Notes: generated by a model not told the origin, from the sequence alone. A stretch of 64,000 bases of DNA from Heliocidaris tuberculata (GCA_025618425.1 CM046846.1:34639538-34703537); one strand, 5' to 3'; counted from the stretch's first letter, positions 48,901 to 60,237 are shown. Numbers and translations: made by a program.

Positions 48901-49130
48901 TCTCGATTTTTTTTCCACGTAACCTCATATTTTTTTTAACGGGTTTTGTGAATGAATATATCTACATAATACTACTAAGAATTTTAGCGCATAAGAGCCG
49001 ATAGTTAGCTGGAAAACTTTGTCAACATATTAGGCATAAATCTCGGCTTCTGTAGAAGCCCTCCGTCACAGACTGAACACCTCGCTCGGCTTCTGTAGAA
49101 GCCCGTCGTCTCCAAAGGGTTAAGGAAGCG
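43893..49130. other. Candidate non-autonomous element with internal direct duplications
   Basis: Weak inverted ends share TTAACCCTTTG and CTGTGACGGAG. Inside, 44715-44915 resembles 47480-47660 (TCTTTTGA, TTATTC, CCGTATCT, GAGAACAGcAGAAAAGGA, TTACGAGATAATGAG). Also 46310-46540 resembles 48445-48690 (AAACGCTAATCTTC, CATTCTTTTGTTC, AGGGTGGGG, CATTTTGAAAAGAG). The different offsets of the two pairs imply indels. No coding frame looks real. Confidence 0.4.
45921..45958. repeat. (GAT)n microsatellite
   Basis: GATGAT trinucleotide run. Confidence 0.85.
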
Positions 49131-50972
49131 AAATCGACAGGCAGGAAGAGGCTGAGCAGTGCCAGTGGAGCAAGGGACGGTTGTAAATCCCGATCGGCAA
49201 TCTCGGACGGAGGAGACATCAGCCCTTACGAGCTCCAAAAACAAGCCGGTGAGTCAAACCCAAATAATAGTAATGGACAGTGAACCCGATACCATATCAA
49301 TCGGTTAGAGTTCTATTGTAGTATGACCGGAGAGCATATACTATAGTACAGGGCCAGCTTCCCCCGGGCCGCCATAGGCATATAGCCCCATTACCTCCCG
49401 CAGGCGCGGCAGTCGCTAAGCCTAAAAACCGGCTTTGGTGGGGATCCCACCTCCGAGCGCATTCCTAAGCTCGAACCACTAGCCCCCTCCGTTGTCGGGT
49501 CGCAAGAGCCTAATTATAGGGAGTGGTTGCACCCACTAGTCTAGGGCACTAGACCTAGACTCTATATAGATCCAGGATATAAAGAGCGCTAAAGCCAAAC
49601 TCAAAAGGGAATTGTTTCAAGCCTAGGGGGGCGTATTAAATTGGCTTTAATAAATAGTAAGATGAGGTAGGGGCAAAGTTAAATGCCCGTAGTCGATGCT
49701 GTTCAAAATTGTCCCGTAAAGTCTTTCCTTAGATATTTGAAATTTGGCCCAGAAAGTGGGGAGGCCAGGGTTTCTACTCGTCAAAAATTTCGTGAAACAG
49801 ATTTGATGGAATTTTCTGAAATTTCCCCAAAACCTTTTACTTTGCGTGCTGCTGTTTGTTGCTGTTTTTCTTCCATGAATTACCTTGGCTTGGACGTTAA
49901 TGTTAGACGTCTTGCCACACCTGGACAGAAAAATCTGTCTGTTTGGAGGAGTTTTATAACATTTTTGGACTTTTGAGGCTCTCCTCCAACTTGGATTCCA
50001 TGGACACAAATGTCCCAGAAGAGCATATCCCCGGACGAATAATTGATTGATATTTCGGTCTAATGTTATGGCTATAGCCATACCTGAATATCAAAATTTT
50101 TTAGTCTATGAATTTTGTGAGCAAGCACAAATTTTATTCATTTAAGGGAAAATAGAAAAAATAAACTTTTCTTCATTTAAACAAATAATACAAAAAGAAA
50201 AGTTTAATGTTTATTAAAGTTTCTGAATTTTCTTGAAATTTCTTGATTTTTTATTTTGATTTCCCTGGAATTGCCTGAGCCGAGGAGAGCCAGAGTTTCC
50301 CGGGTTTTGGGAGGTTTCCTTCAAAGTGCATGGGCACATTGGGGAGGCTTTCTTCTGTTCGTATGTTACACTACCACACATGTATGCGATTCCATAAAAA
50401 AAAAAAGGGGGGGGGGGGAGGTGCATAGAAAATAAAGATAAAAAATAAATAAATAATATGGCAGTTTGCCAGAATTGTAATTGTAAGTGGTAAATGGTTT
50501 ATATCGGCGCAGCTATCACATGCCGATATATGGCGGGTTTCACGAATACCAAAATCCGCATATGTAGGCCTATCGATGGGCGTCTATATAGCGCATCGTC
50601 GATACATAAAGCTGGAAGGTCATGTCCATGATTAAGTTGGTATATATTTTAAAGGAAAATTCGCCATTTTGTCTTCCTTTAAAGAAAACTTGTGGACGTC
50701 CATGCAGTCTATATTGTAAGGCCCGAGGGAATTCTTGTGTAGACCTTTGACTTGCGCTAATATTAAATAGTTTGGACATGGACGACATGGAAAATGCAGG
50801 GTCATCTTTGTTCGGTCATCATACGCCCAGTAGTAGGCAAAGTTAGATGAAGTGATATTTCTTCAGTAATTTCTAGGTCTTTAATTGTTTTGGGACGAAA
50901 ATTCATCAATTAATACGTGCCAGTTTAAGTGACATTTACATGTAAATATGATTAGTAACTTTTCAGGTCGGT
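49131..50972. other. Flank of the Gypsy element, nothing recognised
   Basis: Includes a GC-richer, structured-looking segment at 49320-49560 (possible SINE or LTR relic; not identified) and AT-rich DNA. Frames in 49.6-50.1 kb lack recognisable motifs. Confidence 0.4.
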
Positions 50973-50976
50973 ACCC
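50973..50976. repeat. Target duplication ACCC (left)
   Basis: Four bases directly before the 5' LTR are identical to the four after the 3' LTR. Confidence 0.8.
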
Positions 50977-51340
50977 TGAAGTGAAAATGCCCCCCGCACA
51001 TGTAGCTCAGGGCGCGAGTGGGCGCTAAGTATAATTGAGCGCCCCTCGCCAATGACTACCCTCGACCAAGTATATGCAACTCTGGGCGCCAGGGGGCGCT
51101 ATTTGATAATCAGCACCCCTCGCCCGAGTGTGTGTGCGCACAATTAATAGCGCACGGCGCGTACAATTACGTACGCCCGCGCCGAGGGAGAACAGAACCA
51201 GATGTGAACAGAACCAGACAAGACGATTAATGAGGAACACATAGAGATACACATACCGGAGCATACTGCTGAGCGACGACTACGACGAGTACGACGACGA
51301 TTATTGGTAAGCAACCAATAATACCTCGGCGATCGCAACA
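50977..51340 (+). repeat. 5' LTR
   Basis: 364 bp from TGAAGTGAAAATGCC to CGATCGCAACA; unusually rich in GGCGC-type words. Confidence 0.93.
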
Positions 51341-51341
51341 A

Positions 51342-51359
51342 TGGCGCTGCGAGCAGTAA
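51342..51359 (+). other. Primer-binding site
   Basis: TGGCGCTGCGAGCAG begins one base after the LTR. TGG complements the CCA end of a tRNA. Which tRNA primes is not determined. Confidence 0.65.
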
Positions 51360-53707
51360 AAAGCTGCGCTTAATTTGATATATTTTGTAATTTGTAGTAA
51401 TTTATAGTAATTTTTCTTGCAGGTACATTTAGATTGCCAACTAGGCACGTCTAATAGAAAAATAAAAAGACGTACCGGCAAGATTGTTTTATAATAAGAG
51501 TTTGTATTTTTGCTGTAGCTTAAGATTGACTGTATATTTATTCTTGTTAATGTATTTTTTCCGTAGATAATTAAATTATATAACTGTTCCGTAGCGTAAA
51601 ATAACATTTGGGTGTGGCGCGAACAGTTAAGTAGGGACGCCGCACAGGCTATTCATTAACAAATTACTTTCTTTTGTGCGCCGCATCCAAGTCCATTGTC
51701 AACCGCGGACCTGGGATTTTTGGCTCGCGTTTGGCGGGAAACCACAGTGACCTTGTAGTTTACCGATTTATTTTCTTAAGTAATTATTTTAGGTATATAA
51801 TTATACATTTATCGATATATTCACTAAGTAGTGTGAAAATTATACGTTCTACATTTTATTCGTTTTCACAAAATTGTTGTAGATTTTGATAAACCCGCAA
51901 GACAAATTGAACACGGGTACTTCTACGTGTAATCATATTGATTTGTTATATAAAATTAGAGGATAGGCTCGATACATTTATTAATAGGTTATGATTTTTG
52001 TTTCCTTATAAGTTAGATTTTATTTTCCAAGCGCCGGGAGCGGAGGATTTTGTGTTTCTTTTTGCGGACTTACTATCCTTACCGAAGTTAGATCGGATTT
52101 CGGTAAGTCAATCGTAGATTTAAGCTGGTTGCCTGTGTGTACGTGTCTTGTGTGTCTGCATAAATTACGGTAAGAAATAAATGAGATAAATAATTTTTTT
52201 TTCATTTTAATAGTCTAACGGCAGCGATGTCTGTGCCTTCATAAGTTGTACTTATCTACCCCCTTTTCAAAGTGACGGGTAAATCTGGCATAATTTGGGG
52301 GTACAGATTTCGTTGCTGGAATATATCACGCTAAGTTGCCCCCCTTTTTTTTAAGCGGTTGGGCATCTCTAGCAACATAGGATATTTTCTTTAGTAGTGG
52401 CGTACTTATCTTAACTTATATTTTTCCATTTGGTATTTTGATATCGTCCGCCGAAGTACTTAGTGTGAATGATATTTGTGATGCTTGTGTTTTGCAACGT
52501 GATTGATCTGGTGTTTGAAATAATTTTTTTTTAAATAAATTAGGACGTAGTTTGTAGGTACCTTCTTCTTTTTTTTTTTTTTTGATCGCTGCCAATTGTA
52601 AGCAGTATTTATTCGTTGTATTATACTAGTATACGTTGCAACTTAAGGTAAACTTTTATGAAATGCGCATATATAACTGGCGATCTTAATTGTATTGCGA
52701 GATTTAATGTGACATTTCTAAAAAAGTTCGCATTATTCATTTTGCAAATTAGAAATAACTTTAATTCAATTAGTCCCTGTACAATTAAGTGAAGTGGACG
52801 GAGCGTTTGTTTTGATTGATTTGTCGCGTGCTGTCACATAGCCGAGTGGTATAAAAAAAAAAAAAAAAGAAAAGAAAAAAAGGACAGAATAAATTATACA
52901 TTTACCACGTTGGCCGTGTGAAATTATTTTGTAGATTTGTGGTTACGTCTTTAATTGAGGTGACTGAGAGTGGAGGTCCACTGCATGGTACATTTAATTT
53001 TTTTTTTATCCTATTTGTGCAAGACTTTCAGGAAAATTTGTGCACAGATACTTTGAGAAATTTATATCAAGTGTGCACTGATACTTTTTTTTTTTTTACA
53101 AATTCGTAGACATATATATAGTGGGCACTGATACGTGTATAGATAATTACATAACTGTGCACTTATTGAAATATTTCTGTAAGCGGAATTTTTATATTTT
53201 GCTTATTCTGAGTATATCATTATCTCGAAGATATACGTACCAGTAAGCACTCTGTGCATATTGTAGTACAGTGGTCGCATTTAAGTTTAGTGAATTATAT
53301 TGTAAATATTTCCTAAAGTGTTCAGTGCATCCGATTTATTTAACTTTCCTTTATTTGCGGCGCCACCGATGATTTTACTTGTAATTCGGAATTGCGCGCC
53401 GAAATACTGAGCGCTTTACTGAATTAAGTATTATCTATTTCTGTGCGCCAGTCGACTGTACATTTAACTATATTTATATAAGTTCAGTGCTTGCGTTGGA
53501 TATTTTGTTTCTTTACATACTGTGCGCAAAACACTGAGTGCTTATTAATCATTAAGTGCTTCCTCGAACACATTTATATTTAAGTATACTGATCACTGCA
53601 GAATTAGTTCGTTTATACATAATTTCTAAAGTATATTTATACTTGGGCAGTGAGTACATTTCTACTTTCATTGTCATATCGTAGTTTATTTGAAATAACA
53701 TTGTAAA
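51360..53707 (+). other. Long untranslated leader of the Gypsy element
   Basis: About 2.3 kb, T-rich, no coding frame. A loosely repeated word GTGCACTGATACT-like occurs near 53040, 53072, 53124 and 53150, and CACTGAGTGCTT-like words near 53480-53560. Possible packaging, splicing or promoter role is speculation. Confidence 0.5.
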
Positions 53708-56050
53708 TTGTTAATCATTATGGAAAAGGTTCCCATTAATTCGTGTGATTTCAGTGAGCTTAAGCAGGTACCAGGTATCGGAAATACATGTACCTTGGCT
53801 GAACGCATTCTCACTTTGCGCGAGGGCTGCGACATCTCTCCGAACCTTCTTTCATCCATTCCTGGTATTAAGAATGTTGCGGAATTAATCAAATATTTTG
53901 ATTTTTCACCATTTGAAGGGACTCACAAAATTAGTAAGTCGCGGTCACTAACTGGAGAGGGTGAAGCCTCCAACTCTGCCGAGAAGGAACACAGCTCACC
54001 CCCCAAACTAGAAAAGGTGCCGCACACTGCCGACTCTCAACAGTCGAATCACCCACCGCCGTACCCCTATGAAACATACCCCCCTCCAGCATCGTCTACG
54101 GCAAGTGAAAAGTCGGGAAGGTGGCCAATAGATCGCCCCCCTTCTCAAATTGAGGGTTCGCGGGCGATCACCCATCCTGATGACAAGGTGACCCCTAACC
54201 CTGTCAAAGAGACTAGAGGAGGTCAACAACAACGATCTCCTCAACGATCTCGACAAGATGATTATAGGGAATCTCCCTGTCTTCGAGATGAAGGGCACCA
54301 TTATAGAAGACCAACCAAAGATCGCGATGTCGATTCTCCTCGTCGGTCACAGCAAGACCGCAATTTTTCTCACCATGCCAGCCGTGAATATGACCCGAGA
54401 AAAGGATACGATGGCAGAAGAGATCGATATGATCATTCCCCGGAGTATCGTAGTCGGGGAGAGCATAAATCAATTTCTCCTCGAAGAAGGCGATATCCCA
54501 CCAAACAATCAGTTAGAGAGGATCGTGATTATGATTCTTCCCACCATTCTAGGAGGGAGCGATATTATGATTCTCCCCGCCGGTCTAGGAGGGTGAGATA
54601 TTATGAATCTCCCTCCCCGTCCAGACGGGAGCGGTACTATGATTCTCCCCCTCGACGCTATAGGAGTGATCGTAATGAATCTCCTTCACGCCATTCTCGA
54701 GGTACTCGTTACGAGTCCCCCTTACGTCGTACACGTGATGATGACAGGTATCGGGAATCACCCCCTCGAAGACCATCTCATGATCACCGATGGTGGGAGA
54801 CTCGATCCCCTTCACCTGTGCGTCGCACAGGGCGTGATCGTTACACCAACATATCTACCCGGCGAGATAGCCGTGAGGACAAGCGGTCAGTTGCATTCGC
54901 ATCACCACCCCCAGTGGTGAGGGCCCCATCCCACTCCAACCAAGTCCTGCCATCTGGGCATACTGGAGCTTCCCGCTACTCATCGGACTTTGTGGATGCT
55001 GCTCCCCCCTCTACCCGAACAGGTAGGGGTGAAGGGCCAACTCCCAAACCGGTTTCTCTCCCGAAAACTATTTCGTTTGATGGTACGGGCAGCTGGCAAG
55101 CCTTTATTGCAAAATTCCAACTATTTGCTGAGGAGAGTAAGTGGGAAGCTAACCAATGCAAAAACTATTTATGCTGGACCCTGGACGGTGAGGCTAGTAA
55201 ATACATGGCGGTGCTACTAGAGCGCGAACCGCACATAGTATATCAGACGTTGGTGAAGAAACTGGAGAAGCGCTTTACAATGCGAGAGTTGCCCGAAGTG
55301 ACGCAAATGCATTTCACTTTTGCGCGTCAAGCCCCCGACGAATCGGTCGTACAGTGGGCTGATCGCTTGATGTCACTAGCCTCGCAGACTTTCCCAGACC
55401 TGCCCGAGGGCTATGTGCACAAACAAGTGGTCATGCGTTTTTGTCAGGGCTCTTGGGACAAAGATGCAGGGCAACATGTGCTGAACTCCCGCCCTCGAAC
55501 CCTTGAGGAGGCTGTTGACCTGTTCAAGTGGTTCCAACACACGCATCGAGCCATTTTTGGGAAACCCCGAAAGGAAGTCAAACAGACTTCTCTTTCTGAG
55601 GATGCTCACCCAGAAATGACCGTGCGGAAAATGAGTGCGCTCTCTCCTAAACCAGCGCAAGGGTCTCTTGAAAAACGTGTGTCCACCCTGGAAGGTAAAG
55701 TGGATGTAGCTCTCCATCAAATGGATTCGCTGAACAACACCATCCAAGGCCTGACCGCGTCATTCACACAGATGGAGACTACTGTGCAGGGACTGAAGGG
55801 ATCCCTCCAGGACCTGACTGAAGCCGTAAGGACTCGAGCCTCCCCCGCCCGAACCAGAGCCTCCCCGGTTCGTGGAAATTCCTCGCCGAGTAGGAGCCGC
55901 TTGTGCTACGGGTGTGGCAAGCTCGGGCATTTTATACGGGAATGCCCAGAAGCCAAAACTGGAAAGTCAGTATCCTTCATGTGCGAAGAGGAGGGAAACG
56001 ACTGGGGATCGGGAGAGGAGGAGGGTCTAACCCGATCCAAGAAGACATAA
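53708..56050 (+). CDS. gag: Gag with N-terminal helix-hairpin-helix and RS-rich domain
   Basis: 780 codons, fully open. Residues ~5-65 carry two helix-hairpin-helix-like units (INSCDFSELKQVPGIG...LAERIL and LLSSIPGIKNVAELIKYF), resembling ComEA-type DNA-binding repeats. Residues ~175-395 form an Arg/Ser/Tyr/Asp-rich region with many RYYDSP/RYYESP units, similar in composition to SR splicing factors. Residues ~450-620 match the retrotransposon Gag capsid domain (SWQAFIAKFQLFAEES, ARQAPDESVVQWADRL). A coiled-coil-like stretch follows (LEKRVSTLEGKVDVALHQMD). One CCHC zinc knuckle (CYGCGKLGHFIREC) lies near residue 735. The start follows a long leader; ATCATTATGG is a fair Kozak context. Confidence 0.88.
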   Translation: MLIIMEKVPINSCDFSELKQVPGIGNTCTLAERILTLREGCDISPNLLSSIPGIKNVAELIKYFDFSPFEGTHKISKSRSLTGEGEASNSAEKEHSSPPKLEKVPHTADSQQSNHPPPYPYETYPPPASSTASEKSGRWPIDRPPSQIEGSRAITHPDDKVTPNPVKETRGGQQQRSPQRSRQDDYRESPCLRDEGHHYRRPTKDRDVDSPRRSQQDRNFSHHASREYDPRKGYDGRRDRYDHSPEYRSRGEHKSISPRRRRYPTKQSVREDRDYDSSHHSRRERYYDSPRRSRRVRYYESPSPSRRERYYDSPPRRYRSDRNESPSRHSRGTRYESPLRRTRDDDRYRESPPRRPSHDHRWWETRSPSPVRRTGRDRYTNISTRRDSREDKRSVAFASPPPVVRAPSHSNQVLPSGHTGASRYSSDFVDAAPPSTRTGRGEGPTPKPVSLPKTISFDGTGSWQAFIAKFQLFAEESKWEANQCKNYLCWTLDGEASKYMAVLLEREPHIVYQTLVKKLEKRFTMRELPEVTQMHFTFARQAPDESVVQWADRLMSLASQTFPDLPEGYVHKQVVMRFCQGSWDKDAGQHVLNSRPRTLEEAVDLFKWFQHTHRAIFGKPRKEVKQTSLSEDAHPEMTVRKMSALSPKPAQGSLEKRVSTLEGKVDVALHQMDSLNNTIQGLTASFTQMETTVQGLKGSLQDLTEAVRTRASPARTRASPVRGNSSPSRSRLCYGCGKLGHFIRECPEAKTGKSVSFMCEEEGNDWGSGEEEGLTRSKKT
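55993..55999 (+). promoter_or_regulatory. -1 ribosomal frameshift site candidate G GGA AAC
   Basis: In the gag frame the codons read GAG GGA AAC, so G GGA AAC is correctly phased as a slippery heptamer, within the gag/pol overlap. Pol lies exactly in the -1 frame and gag stops 50 bases later. A downstream pseudoknot was not modelled. Confidence 0.65.
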
Positions 56051-59000
56051 ACCCCCCTTCGCCAACCTCACTTCCACCAGAGGGATACCCCCCTTCAGAG
56101 CTAGGCGAGAAGGGCAACGGCGTGGGTGTAGACGTTAACACCTTGACAGAGACACCACGGGAGGGTGCCCCCATGGAGTCAAGGGAGGTGAATACCCCCC
56201 AACCCATCAGTGATGGCCACCCCCCTTCTCCATCCTGTCACTGGTTGACACCCCCATGGCCCCCGCCTACTCAAAGCATAACCAATAAAGAGGAAGTTGT
56301 GGTGTGTCGGGTCACGTCATCCTCATTGTTCAGAGTTGACATTGTTGTTGGTGGCAGACCCCTCCGAGCTGTGGTAGACACAGCTGCGGAAGTCACAATT
56401 CTTTCTGACAAGGCATATCAGTTGCTCCACCCCATTCCTCCCCTCGTTAAAGAAGTAACCTTGAACGCTGCAGGGAGGGATATGAGAATGAAAGGGATAG
56501 TAGTGGGACCGGTGCAGGTGACCATAGGTACACATATTTGGAATGAAGTTATATATGTGGCCCCGATCGATGATGACATGCTGCTTGGAGCAGATCTTCT
56601 ACACAAACATGGTGCACATATCGATATGCCCGGCTACACATTATCCCTTCAGGGTGAAACAATACCAATGACGTTTGGCGAAGACGATGCAGTAGCCCAA
56701 GTGATCATTTCCGATTCAGTAACTATACCCCCTAGGTCGGCAAAAAGGGTTAAGTGCCAAGTCAATACATCATCGAGGCCGTTCCTGGTGGAGCCGGATA
56801 GAAGTCTAATCGGCCTAGTACCTAGGACTCTGCACAAACCAGGAGATCAGACAGAGATCTATGTTCTCAACCCAACTGATAATCATATACGCTGGAAGCG
56901 GGACCAAATAATCGGACAAGCCTATGAAGTTTCGGTTGTTCAACCCCCCAAGTGTGACATGTCTGACAACATACAAGTCCAACAAATGGGCATAGCAGAA
57001 GACAAGACCCCCGCAGAGGACAAAATCCCCCCTCATCTGCAAGGTTTGTGGGAAAGGTCCTCTGAACACCTAGTTCCTGAGGAACAAAGGGTACTGAGGG
57101 ACTTGCTGCTGGAATTTGAATGTGTCTTCGCCAAAGATGAATTTGATTTGGGTAACTTCACGGAGATTACCCATTCAATTGATACGGGTAGTGCAGCCCC
57201 AGTGAAACACAAAATGAGGCGCACACCCATGAACTTCATTCAAGAGGAACGAGCACACCTGAACAAGATGTTATCGGCTGGAGTTATCAAACCCTCGATG
57301 TCAGCATGGGCATCAGCCCCAGTATTGGTAAGGAAGAGAGATGGTAGCGTCAGATGGTGTATTGACTATCGTCAACTAAACAAGATCACCAAAAAGGATG
57401 TATACCCCCTTCCCTGCATCGAAGAGTGTTTGGACACCCTAGCCGAAAACTCTTGGTTTTCCAAACTAGATGCCAACTCTGCCTATTGGCAGATAAACGT
57501 CCGAAAAGAAGACCGGGAGAAGACGGCATTCATTACGAAACATGGGCTGTTCGAATTTGTACGTATGGGCTTCGGCCTATGCAACGCCCCGGCTACCTTC
57601 TCCAGGGCAATGAACCTCATCCTTAGAGGACTGAATTGGGACATAGCTTTGGCTTTTCTGGACGATGTGGTAGTGCTCGGTGACTCTTTTTCCAATCATG
57701 TCAACAACCTTAGACAGGTCTTGGAACGATTCAGGGACTTCAAACTCAAGCTGAAGCCCAAGAAATGTTCTTTCTTCCAACGTCGGGTAGAATTCCTAGG
57801 CAGAGAGGTGGATGGAAACGGCCTATATCTCAAGGAAGAGCATATCCAAAGCGTGGTGAGCTGGCCGACCCCTACATGTACTAGAGAGGTCGAGCAGTTC
57901 CTCGGTTTGGTGAACTATCATCGAGTCTTCCTTAAGAACTATGCCGTTGTATGTACTAGGGCCATTGTATGGCCTCACCGGCAAACATGAATTCCACTGG
58001 AAGGTAGAGCACCAAGATGCCTTCGATCAAGTTAAGGGATTAATGACCACCGCCCCTGTCCTCGCATTACCCAACTCAGTAGACCCCTTTATTCTAGATA
58101 CTGACGCTTCTGGCACGGCCATCGGTGCGGAATTAATCCAAGTCCAGGAGGGGCAAGAGAGGGTGATTGCCTATGGCAGTTTCTCCCTGTCCCCAGAACA
58201 GCGCCGATATTGCGTCGCTAGGCGCGAACTTCTAGCGGTAGTCAGATTTACACATCAATACAGGCACTACTTGTTGGGTAAGCATTTTACAGTGCGCACC
58301 GATCATGGAAGTTTGACATGGTTGATGAATTTCAAAGAGCCACAGGGACAATTAGCTCGTTGGCTCGAGGAACTGGGCCAATACAACATGACAGTTGAAC
58401 ACCGACCCAGGAGGAAACATCAGAATGCGGATGCATTATCTCGCATACCCGACAGTGGTTTTCTGTGCGAAAATTACCGTCTGGGCATCGAGCCAGAACG
58501 TCTACCCTGTGGTGGGTGTTCATACTGTAGAAAGGCCCATAAGAATTGGTCATCCTTTGCCAATATCGTAGATGACGTTATCCCATTGGCACAGAAGAAC
58601 AAAATCTCGGAAGTCACGGTTGACCAGAGTAGTGAAGGGGATCTTTTGGTTACTCATATGGACATCGACTGCCATGAAGTTCCCCCCTCTCTTGCTGTCA
58701 ATGGAGTGACCACTGATGATACCGCCCCAAGTTCTACGGTCGACCTCAATTCAACAGAATTCCTTCGAAAGGAACAAGAGGCGGACACCCAACTAACGTT
58801 CTTGCGCAGGTGGTTAGTCAGCAACGAGGAACCGGATGAGGGTACTATTCTGTTATTGGACCCCGCTGGGAAGTTCCTTTGGATAAACCGAGAAATGTTT
58901 TTCTTGAAAGACGATGTCATCTGGAAGCAGGATGATGACGAATCTCTATTAGTTGTGCCACAGTCATTGCGTCAGGAGGTGATAAGGTTAAACCATGACC

Positions 59001-60209
59001 TTCCCTCAGCAGCACATGCCGGTGTGACCAGAACTAAGGCGTAAACTGAAGTCCAAATACTTCTGGTATGGTCTGTCTCATGACATCCAGGAGTATATCA
59101 GGAGGTGTACCACATGTAATCGAAATAAGAAAACAGTGAGGTATGGGAAGCACCCCATGGTTAACTACCATGCGGGAGCCCCCATAGAGCGGGTGCATCT
59201 TGACTTCATTGGCCCTTTGCCCAAGACGACACAGGGCAACGAGTACATCCTCATGATGGTGGACCAGTTTACAAAGTGGGTCGAATGCGTCCCCCTGCCC
59301 TCGCAGACTGCTGAGGCCACCGCCCAGGCTGCAGTTAGTGAATTTTTCTGTTGATTTGGGTATCCCCTTCAGATATTCACTGACCAGGGCAGAAACTTTG
59401 AAAGCAAGTTATTTGTGAACCTTTGTAAGTTGTTACACATTCACAAGGCCAGGACCACTCCATACAGACCATCCGCTAATGGACAGGTGAAAAGGTTCAA
59501 CCGAACGCTGATGGATGCTGTACGGTGTTACATCGACAAGTCTCAACGTCAATGGGACAAATATCTTGCTCAAATCGCAGGGGCCATTCGCTCCACAGTA
59601 AACAGAAGTACAGGATTCACACCCAATAGGCTAATGCTGGGTCGTGAAACCAATCAGCCTGCAGAACTAGTCTTTCCTCTTCCCCCATCCGTTCCTGAAG
59701 GATCGCTAGATGAATATTCTGCTAAACTGGCAGAGAATATTCGTCGTGCACATGACACCGCTCGAGCAACACTCCGATCGACGCAGAGACGGATGAAGAG
59801 GGATTACGATGTGAAAGTATACTTGCGTCAATATCAGGAGGGAGACCGCGTCTATTTTTTGGATTCAGCCACCCCCAAAGGGAAGTGCAAGAAGCTACTA
59901 TCCCCATGGAAAGGGCCGGCTGTGATCCACAAGAGGTATACCCCCTACGTATATAGAGTCATATACAGGAACAAGGCCCTTACCTTGAATCATGACCGAC
60001 TCAAGAAGTGCATGGATCTAAGTGAGGTCCCTAAAACCAATTTTAGGAAAGACGCATATTGTTACTGCAGGAAGCCGGATGATGGTTCCTTTATGATTCA
60101 GTGTGACGGATGCGATGAATGGTTCCATGGTGACTGCGTACGGGTTACAGAAGCTGAGGGCATGGCAATCGATAAGTATTTCTGCCCCTTCTGTAAGCAG
60201 AATAAGTAG
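55999..60209 (+). pseudogene. pol: Pol: protease, reverse transcriptase, RNase H, integrase, PHD finger; inactivated
   Basis: Protease: AVVDTAAEVTILSD, with Ala where most families have Gly after Asp-Thr. RT: YPLPCIEECLDTL, FSKLDANSAYWQI, a catalytic box AFLDDVVV and the FLGREVDGNG motif. RNase H: ILDTDASGTAIGAEL and HFTVRTDHGSL. Integrase: zinc-binding HDLPSAAHAG...RRCTTC, Asp in VHLDFIGPL, Asp in FTDQGRNFES, but GQVKRFNRTL has Lys where the catalytic Glu is expected. The GPY/F-like module KGPAVIHKRYTPYVYRV follows. The protein ends with a complete C4HC3 PHD finger (YCYC, QCDGC, WFHGDC, CPFC). Breaks: a frameshift within about 57940-57980, another near 59030-59040, and an in-frame TGA at 59352-59354. 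Confidence 0.9.
60049..60200 (+). other. PHD finger at the end of the Gypsy integrase
   Basis: All eight zinc ligands are in C4-H-C3 order with the Trp two residues before the His (EWFHGDC), as in histone-H3-tail-binding PHD fingers. It is in the same open frame as the integrase C-terminus, so it is fused and not a separate gene. Confidence 0.85.
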
Positions 60210-60210
60210 A

Positions 60211-60232
60211 TCTTTCTATTCTTTTGACACAG
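60211..60232 (+). promoter_or_regulatory. Candidate 3' splice site for a third-gene mRNA
   Basis: A pyrimidine tract TCTTTCTATTCTTTTGACACAG ends in CAG six bases before the ATG of the TatD-like gene, consistent with a spliced subgenomic message like that used for env. Confidence 0.45.
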
Positions 60233-60237
60233 GCACT

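Noticed and set aside
49683..49976. 97-codon plus-strand frame
   Set aside because: No recognisable domain or motif and an overlapping opposite frame; unsupported.
51025..51264. 79-codon minus-strand frame repeated at 62429-62668
   Set aside because: Both copies lie in the LTRs and are duplicated only because the LTR is.
54008..54920. Several overlapping frames across the RS-rich part of gag
   Set aside because: Codon-biased repeats leave other frames open; gag is the only frame with domains on both sides.
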